This document shows positions 32,903 to 37,302 of a stretch of DNA of 37,302 nucleotides, in pieces. The notes under the pieces were generated by a model. It was not told the origin of the DNA, did no database searches, and worked only from the letters and a program-made list of their open reading frames with translations. The translations under genes and the position numbers were made by a program. The stretch is from contig CAYQPF010000032.1 in assembly GCA_964419225.1 (NCBI GenBank), positions 1 through 37,302 of the forward strand, read 5' to 3'. Source of the DNA: CAYQPF01 sp964419225. GTDB lineage: Bacteria > Cloacimonadota > Cloacimonadia > Cloacimonadales > CAYQPF01. The first letter of the stretch is position 1. Every line of letters begins with the position of its first letter.

Positions 32903-33826
32903 CTATATATGCTGTTTTATGATTTCTTTATCCAGACAGGAATCAAATTCCATCTGAATAGTTGTATGTTCAATGCCAAACTTATCAGCCAGCATTTCTT
33001 CAATACTTTGTCTGAATATGTCTGCTTCTTTAACTCTTAGGTCTTCTTTCAAATCAATATGGCATTCAAAATAAATATCTTTATCATTTATCTTCCAAAT
33101 ATGAACATGGTGAATATTGGCCACGAGTGGCAGTGCTTCTACAGTTTTCTGGATTTCTCTGATATCAGTGGATTCCGGAGTATTGTGCATCAAAATGCCC
33201 AGCACTTGTTTGAGCAGAGCAAATGACTCCTTGATAATATATACTGAAATGAGAATTGATAAGATCGGATCTATCAGATTGATCTGGAAGTATTTGATCA
33301 TCAGTGCACCAATAATTACGCCGACAGAACTGAGTAAATCGCCAAGAATATGCAGATAGGCTGATTTGATGTTTAAATTGTGATGTGAATCTCCTTTCAA
33401 TACAAATAGAGACAGCAGGTTTCCAATGAAACCGATGCTAGCAATAATCAGCATCAAATCAGAATTAATGTTAACAGGATTTTGGAATCTGTTCCAGGCT
33501 TCTTTGATAATGAAAAGTGATATTGCCACTAAGATTGAAGCATTAACAAAGGCTGCAATGATTTCCGCTCTCTTATAGCCGAAGGTTTTATCCAGAGTTG
33601 ATGCTCTCTGAGTTAGTTTAAAAGCTACATAACTTAGAAATATTGCTAAAGAATCACTCAAATTATGAAATGCATCGGAAACCAGAGATAAACTTCCAGA
33701 CAGAAACCCGCCAATAAACTCTGCAGCAGTAATTATTAGATTAAATATTACCGCTGAGATGATTTTCTTCTCACTTATATTATGATTATGGTGATGGTGA
33801 TCGCAGTGATGATGACTGTCTGACAT
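32903..33826 (-). CDS. Cation diffusion facilitator (zinc/cobalt/cadmium exporter)
   Basis: 307 residues, six membrane helices. The N-terminus is a metal-binding His-rich tail (HHHCDHHHHNHN). Transport-site HxxxD motifs are in helices 2 and 5: SDAFHNLSDSLAI and AYLHILGDLLSS. The C-terminal cytoplasmic domain (about 215-300, NIHHVHIWKINDKDIYFECHIDL) is the ferredoxin-like dimer domain. HxxxD at both sites and the His tail point to Zn2+ first, with Co2+ or Cd2+ possible. It faces a CopZ-like gene across a 105-base spacer that holds an AT-rich palindrome, consistent with shared metal control. Confidence 0.93.
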   Translation of the reverse strand: MSDSHHHCDHHHHNHNISEKKIISAVIFNLIITAAEFIGGFLSGSLSLVSDAFHNLSDSLAIFLSYVAFKLTQRASTLDKTFGYKRAEIIAAFVNASILVAISLFIIKEAWNRFQNPVNINSDLMLIIASIGFIGNLLSLFVLKGDSHHNLNIKSAYLHILGDLLSSVGVIIGALMIKYFQINLIDPILSILISVYIIKESFALLKQVLGILMHNTPESTDIREIQKTVEALPLVANIHHVHIWKINDKDIYFECHIDLKEDLRVKEADIFRQSIEEMLADKFGIEHTTIQMEFDSCLDKEIIKQHI

Positions 33827-33879
33827 AAGCTACCTCCAAATGACAAATATTTTTTATTATTTTCCTTGCCAACAAAAAA

Positions 33880-33914
33880 AATATTATTATTCTTTGTTCT
33901 GAATAATAAATATT
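33880..33914. promoter_or_regulatory. AT-rich palindrome in the divergent metal-gene spacer
   Basis: AATATTATTATTC (33880-33892) and GAATAATAAATATT (33901-33914) are inverted repeats with one inserted base, separated by TTTGTTCT. The site lies 18 bases before the CopZ-like start and between the two divergent genes, as an ArsR-, Fur- or Zur-type operator would. No regulator gene is adjacent. Confidence 0.4.
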
Positions 33915-33931
33915 AAAACCAGGGTGGTAAA

Positions 33932-34138
33932 ATGACTAAGAAATTTATTACCGTTTATGGCATGACATGTGATCATTGCCGTTCAACGATTTCCCGTGCT
34001 ATTGAAGATTTGGAGGGAGTTGAATATACTATTGTTAATCTGCCCGAAAGAAGAGTGGAAGTAGAATACGATGAAACAAAACTAAATCTGGAAAAGATAA
34101 AAGCATTGATCTGTGAATTAGGATACGATGCAATATAA
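33932..34138 (+). CDS. CopZ-like heavy-metal-associated (HMA) protein
   Basis: 68 residues, a single ferredoxin-like HMA domain. The metal site is GMTCDHC (Cys13 and Cys16). Other family features are VEYTIVNLPERRVEVEYDE and ICELGYDAI. Such proteins carry Cu+ or, in some cases, Zn2+ or Cd2+ to transport ATPases. The motif has His between the cysteines (CDHC), compatible with copper or zinc. It starts after AGGGTGG. The next gene, a cupin, follows 16 bases later. No partner P-type ATPase is in the window. Confidence 0.9.
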   Translation: MTKKFITVYGMTCDHCRSTISRAIEDLEGVEYTIVNLPERRVEVEYDETKLNLEKIKALICELGYDAI

Positions 34139-34154
34139 TTAAAGGAGGATATAG

Positions 34155-34550
34155 ATGAAGTTAGTAAATTATCAGGATGTCACATTGGAAGATGTTAATG
34201 TGGAAGGTTCTTCTGCAACTAAGATCAGATGGATGATTTCGCAAAAGGACAATGCTCCGAATTTTGCTTTAAGAATGTTTGAAGTGGGCCCGGGTGGTCA
34301 TACTCCATTTCATCAGCATGATTGGGAACATGAAGTTTTCGTTTTGGAAGGAAACGGTGCTTTTGTGACAGATGATGGAGAAAAACCATTTTCAACCTGG
34401 GATGTGATTTATGTTGATCCCAACATCATGCATCAGTTCAAAAATACAGGAGAAGGTATGATGAGATTCCTTTGTATTATTCCTCATGAAAAACCTGTAG
34501 TCAAAAAAGTTATTAATCCTTTCGCTGCCGGCACTGCCAACAACTGCTAA
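34155..34550 (+). CDS. Small cupin-domain protein
   Basis: 131 residues, one cupin barrel. Motif 1 is GGHTPFHQHDWEHEVFVLEGNG, giving His, His and Glu metal ligands; motif 2 is DVIYVDPNIMHQFKNTG with the last His. Small single-domain cupins of this type have no common reaction; they bind a metal ion and may act as sensors, isomerases or dioxygenases. Strong AAAGGAGG site. It is the second gene after the CopZ-like protein and ends ahead of a terminator, so the pair forms a short operon next to the metal exporter. A role in metal handling is inferred from position only. Confidence 0.85.
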   Translation: MKLVNYQDVTLEDVNVEGSSATKIRWMISQKDNAPNFALRMFEVGPGGHTPFHQHDWEHEVFVLEGNGAFVTDDGEKPFSTWDVIYVDPNIMHQFKNTGEGMMRFLCIIPHEKPVVKKVINPFAAGTANNC

Positions 34551-34576
34551 CAGCAAAGTCTTAAATAAATGCTTAG

Positions 34577-34611
34577 AAACGCTCTCCGTGTGGGAGCGTT
34601 TTGTTTTTTAT
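34577..34611 (+). terminator. Rho-independent terminator after the cupin gene
   Basis: AAACGCTCTC-cgtgt-GGGAGCGTTT (one mismatch beside the loop) followed by TGTTTTTTATT on the + strand. It lies between two convergent genes and overlaps the stop of the leftward lipoprotein gene. Confidence 0.85.
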
Positions 34612-35093
34612 TTCCGCTCTAAAAGTATCTGTGAATATCTTGCTAATCCATTGGGTTCATTAGTTTTTATGGAACCGAATTTCCCGGATCCATCCTGATT
34701 GGTGTCTAAAGTTAGTTCCACCTCAACCTGATCTGTATAAAGTCTTAAAAATGAAGAAGAAATTACGTCTATTAAAATTGCTACAGGAATTAATGAGGAG
34801 AACAGAAAATCTCCAAGAACCCAAAAATTGACAGATCGGGACAGAACACACGTGGTTTCTTTATATCCTTCTAATTTAAAATTAACAGTATAACTGTTCC
34901 TATTTGGTAAATAAACGGTACAGGGAGTCGTTCCTACATAATGGACTACACCGCTTTGATCGATGATCGTAACATTGGCAGAACCAGGATTAGACCGGAA
35001 ATCTACATTTAATTTCTTAGCACTAAAAACAGTAGCACAGCTATTTATACACAAAACAACTAGTAATCCTAACAGTAATTTATACAATTTCAT
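34608..35093 (-). CDS. Lipoprotein with PEGA-like domain
   Basis: 161 residues. A lipoprotein signal is clear: LLLGLLVVLCINSCATVF, with the lipidated Cys at 19. Residues about 30-85 resemble a PEGA domain (VDFRSNPGSANVTIIDQSG, GTTPCTVYLPNRNSYTVNFKLEGYKE), a fold found in surface-layer and envelope proteins. A hydrophobic stretch follows (about 90-115, FWVLGDFLFSSLIPVAILIDVISSSF), which is typical of this lipoprotein type and may associate with a membrane. It starts after AAGGAG. Function unknown; it stands alone. Confidence 0.8.
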   Translation of the reverse strand: MKLYKLLLGLLVVLCINSCATVFSAKKLNVDFRSNPGSANVTIIDQSGVVHYVGTTPCTVYLPNRNSYTVNFKLEGYKETTCVLSRSVNFWVLGDFLFSSLIPVAILIDVISSSFLRLYTDQVEVELTLDTNQDGSGKFGSIKTNEPNGLARYSQILLERK

Positions 35094-35205
35094 AGAACAT
35101 TATTCTCCTTTAAACAATTTACAATAAAACTTGTATATCCTGTTCGCATAGATTTGTCAAGTTGATAGTTGATTTTCATGTATTATGGCCATAAGAATTC
35201 TAACA

Positions 35206-35296
35206 ATTATTTAAAGTTCGTATCATATAACGACAGGTCTGAAAGTATCAATACCTGGAATTTGATATCTGAACCATATGCTGGACGCTAGTCCTA
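35206..35296 (-). repeat. 3' element of sorting-domain genes, copy 2
   Basis: Begins at the TAG (35296-35294) of the secreted protein gene and reads leftward. The first 34 bases equal copy 1 (TAGGACTAGCGTCCAGCATA onward), with about 12 differences over 91 bases. The same stems are kept: GGAC-tagc-GTCC, and TTGA-tactt-TCAG where a T-G pair replaces the C-G pair of copy 1. Confidence 0.85.
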
Positions 35297-36652
35297 TTTT
35301 AATAAAGTCATCTTCTTTTGGACAACTTTATTGTCTAATGTCAGTCGGTAAAGATAAGTTCCGTTCCTGACAGCCTTGTTGTTAATATCCTTGCAATCCC
35401 AGACAACTTCATGTTTTCCTGCGGTATTAAAGCCCTGATACAGTGATTTCACTTTTTGTCCTTTAATATTGTAGATTTCCAAATTGATTTGAGAATCTTT
35501 GATCAGAGAATAGCTGATAATAGGTAAATGTAACTTATCCTGAGAATAAGTATAATTCAATTGTACATTATTGTTAACTTCCGGAGCAAAACTTACATGA
35601 AAATATTTCGTTCCCATATTATTTATTAAAACATCATTTGTAGCATTTCCTTGCTCATCAAGAGTAGAATAACTGGTCTGTGCTATTGGTTTTGAAGTAT
35701 TATCATAAGCAAAGCTGAAGGTAATTTCCTGTCCAAAATCTTCCTTTTTGAAATAGGCATTGATTTCGGTTATTACTCCTTCTACGACTGAAGCTCCTTT
35801 ACAATCACCATTAACAAAAACTCCTGCTTCCTGTGGAAGATTATTTGGATCAAATTCAACATAGATTGGTGTATAGTTTGCTTCAGGTTCAAAAGTGAAT
35901 ATTTTTGGTTCAGGTCTTTTGTAATATTCCTCAGGTTTAGTGTTTTGCCATTTAAAACTTACATCCTTAGACGGTACGATTGAAACCATATCTCCATAGT
36001 TAAAAGCAATTTTAGCACTTTTTTTAGTCTTTGTAAAAAGCCAGGGTTCGTCAGGGTTATTGGTTCTGTGCATGGACCAGTATTCTGTTTTAATCTCCAA
36101 GATCTGATCAAGGATTTGGGCCGGAATTGCATTAAAGGGTTGGACAGATTTGGTCAAAAAATATCCCACCCAGTTCTCCCGGTTAGCATATAAATTCAAG
36201 ATAGTATTGGGATTCAGGATAGTGCCGGTATTAACTAATGTTGCCGGCTTGACCATATTGATTTTGTATCCTTTTGAAGAGCTAACACAGGGGATAAGAC
36301 CTTCCCAAAGATTTGCTGAAAAAAGAAAGGAAGAATTCAAATAATTGGCATCGGTTAAGGTTATTCCATTCGGACAGATAGATTGTAAAACCCTGTTTAG
36401 TTCCTCTTCTGTATCTTCATCAACATCCTGTTTTCTGTCCAATACAGGGAACGAGACCCAATTATAGCCTTTATGCAGTTCCTTTTGAAATATGGATTTA
36501 CTCAGGGCAAGACTGTCTATCATAATATTAGCTGAATTTGATTTTCTATCCGCTTCAGTTTGGGTATTTATGGCATTAGCATTAGAAATACAAAAAAGAT
36601 TTAAGATAACTATTTGGATTATAGTATAAATCAGGAAAAATTGTATCCTCAT
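35294..36652 (-). CDS. Secreted protein with C-terminal sorting domain
   Basis: 452 residues. Signal peptide about 1-27 (IIQIVILNLFCISNANA). The middle part is of the 'HKGYNWVSFPVLDR' type seen in secreted FCB-group proteins, with two related stretches: GYNWVSFPVL...SSKGYKIN and ENWVGYFLTKSVQPF...YGDMVSIVPS. A beta-rich region follows (about 260-360; YTPIYVEFDPNNLPQEAGVF, FVNGDCKGASVV). The end is a FlgD-Ig-like sorting domain (INLEIYNIKGQKVKSLYQGF, GKHEVVWDCKDINNKAVRNG, YLYRLTLDNKVVQKKMTLLK). Function unknown; it should be exported and presented at the surface. Its stop codon opens copy 2 of the 3' element. Confidence 0.82.
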   Translation of the reverse strand: MRIQFFLIYTIIQIVILNLFCISNANAINTQTEADRKSNSANIMIDSLALSKSIFQKELHKGYNWVSFPVLDRKQDVDEDTEEELNRVLQSICPNGITLTDANYLNSSFLFSANLWEGLIPCVSSSKGYKINMVKPATLVNTGTILNPNTILNLYANRENWVGYFLTKSVQPFNAIPAQILDQILEIKTEYWSMHRTNNPDEPWLFTKTKKSAKIAFNYGDMVSIVPSKDVSFKWQNTKPEEYYKRPEPKIFTFEPEANYTPIYVEFDPNNLPQEAGVFVNGDCKGASVVEGVITEINAYFKKEDFGQEITFSFAYDNTSKPIAQTSYSTLDEQGNATNDVLINNMGTKYFHVSFAPEVNNNVQLNYTYSQDKLHLPIISYSLIKDSQINLEIYNIKGQKVKSLYQGFNTAGKHEVVWDCKDINNKAVRNGTYLYRLTLDNKVVQKKMTLLK

Positions 36653-36705
36653 AACTCCTCAATTATTTTTTTACTCACACTTGTAATAGGTATCTGTGGG
36701 AAAAA

Positions 36706-36913
36706 AACTCACCCCTAACCCCTCTCTTGAAAAGAGAGGGGAATGAAAGGAGTCTGTTCTTCTTCCATCCTTCCCTAAATAATAGGGAAGGGTAGGGATT
36801 GGTTATTCATCACATATGCATCAGATAGTATAATCCAAAGCATTTATCACATACTTCCAGCTAATACCCTCCTGACTCCCCTCTCTTCGCAAGAGAGGGG
36901 CCGGGGGTGAGTT
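36706..36913. mobile_element. Inverted-repeat-bounded 208-bp element (MITE-like)
   Basis: The ends are 36-bp near-perfect inverted repeats: AACTCACCCCTAACCCCTCT... (36706-36741) and ...GGGGCCGGGGGTGAGTT (36878-36913). Each end is itself a hairpin (CCCCTCTCTT/AAGAGAGGGG). Inside is a further palindrome, CCTTCCCTAAATAATAGGGAAGGG. No gene is present. The layout fits a non-autonomous element or a repeated palindrome cluster. No target-site duplication is obvious. It accounts for most of the 364-bp gap 36653-37016 outside the 3' element. Confidence 0.6.
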
Positions 36914-36923
36914 ATTATTTTAT

Positions 36924-37019
36924 CTTACTTTAAAGATCCTATCATTTGTGTCCAGGTCTGAGAGAATCAGTACTTTCATTATGACATCTTAATAGTAAGC
37001 TGGACACTAATCCTTTTCA
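36924..37019 (-). repeat. 3' element of sorting-domain genes, copy 3
   Basis: Follows the TGA (37019-37017) of the truncated secreted gene. It aligns with copies 1 and 2 at AGGATTAGTGTCCAGC, TCA, GTACTGATTCTCTCAGACCTG, ATGATA and CTTTAAA, with roughly 70 percent agreement by eye. It keeps CTGA-ttctc-TCAG and adds an enclosing stem GTGTCCAG/CTGGACAC. Confidence 0.7.
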
Positions 37020-37302
37020 TTTTAATATCGTTACTTTTCTAATCGCAATTTGCTTTTTGTTGAGTGTCATGATCGCACTATAGATCCCGGAAGAAACTCG
37101 CTTACTTTGATTATTCGTTCCATCCCAGATCAACTGACTCTTCCCGCCTGCAGACCACGCATCCATCAGTGTCTTGACTTTCTGCCCTTTGATATTGTAA
37201 ATATCAACTTTGATTTTCCCGGGGTCTGCCTGTTTGACTAAGAAAGATGTTTTAGCCTGAAAAGGATTGGGAAAAGCTTCGGAAAGACTGGTCACTTCTA
37301 GT
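37017..37302 (-). CDS. Sorting-domain protein, C-terminal fragment (5' part beyond right edge)
   Basis: The frame is open from the right edge to the TGA at 37017-37019, giving 94 residues beginning LEVTSLSEAFPNPFQAKTSF. This is a complete C-terminal sorting domain: SEAFPNPF, KVDIYNIKGQKVKTLMD, GKSQLIWDGTNNQSKRVSSG, IYSAIMTLNKKQIAIRKV and a last ILK. Since such domains always end larger secreted proteins, the GTG at 37295 is an internal valine, and the gene continues to the right. Nothing can be said of its main part. Copy 3 of the 3' element follows the stop codon. Confidence 0.8.
   Translation of the reverse strand, partial: LEVTSLSEAFPNPFQAKTSFLVKQADPGKIKVDIYNIKGQKVKTLMDAWSAGGKSQLIWDGTNNQSKRVSSGIYSAIMTLNKKQIAIRKVTILK

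Noticed and set aside
1..37302. tRNA, rRNA, tmRNA or prophage genes
   Set aside because: I scanned for cloverleaf-type GTTCRAATC segments, conserved rRNA blocks, and integrase, capsid or terminase-like products and found none.

Overview
The window looks like chromosomal DNA from an AT-rich, Gram-negative, anaerobic bacterium of the FCB group, most probably Candidatus Cloacimonadota or a close relative (inference). Three observations point there. A 3-keto-5-aminohexanoate cleavage enzyme has its catalytic residues at the numbering I recall for the Cloacimonas acidaminovorans enzyme (His46, His48, Arg226, Glu230, Asp231). Four proteins carry a YPNPF/IYNxKGQ-type C-terminal sorting domain. There is an outer-membrane Wzi-type barrel and a lipoprotein. 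I see no rRNA, tRNA, CRISPR array, prophage or transposase gene.

Layout. 1-2407 (-): a CoA-disulfide-reductase/rhodanese/TusA/DsrE fusion running off the left edge. 2408-2883: a dispersed non-coding repeat. 2884-7223 (-): a compact run with a small anchored protein, an AhpD/GAF redox fusion, a Nif3-family gene with an early in-frame TAA, kce, smpB and a GyrI-like protein. 7372-9663 (+): a large secreted modular protein. 9816-11411 (-): a Wzi-like outer-membrane protein. 11585-13969 (+): a hybrid sensor kinase with its own solute-binding domain. 14028-21323 (-): a surface-polysaccharide operon (double glycosyltransferase, glycosyltransferase, WecA-like initiating transferase) that ends in a secreted PorZ-like propeller protein and a small unknown protein. 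21471-22760 (-): DNA polymerase IV. 22761-23265: a second, inverted copy of the dispersed repeat. 23266-28964 (-): acetyltransferase, divergent phosphoglycerate kinase, DUF475/TerC-like membrane protein and a second hybrid kinase. 29382-32776 (+): glycogen debranching enzyme and glycogen-synthase-like glycosyltransferase. 32903-34550: divergent metal genes (CDF exporter against a CopZ-like protein and a cupin). 34608-37302 (-): a PEGA-type lipoprotein and two secreted sorting-domain proteins, the last running off the right edge.

How it fits together. Much of the window concerns the cell surface: secreted sorting-domain proteins, an undecaprenyl-phosphate sugar-transferase operon with a PorZ-like protein, and a Wzi-type barrel. 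In Bacteroidota, PorZ hands anionic LPS to the type IX sortase, so its presence in a sugar-transferase operon suggests (inference) a comparable anchor-and-sort pathway here. The most striking uncatalogued signal is a roughly 90-nt conserved element that begins at or just after the stop codon of three of the four sorting-domain genes (9661-9751, 35206-35296, 36924-37019), always in the gene's own orientation. Other repeats are two inverted copies of a 215-301 bp non-coding repeat, two near-identical hairpins just after kce and pgk, and an inverted-repeat-bounded 208-bp element near the right end.
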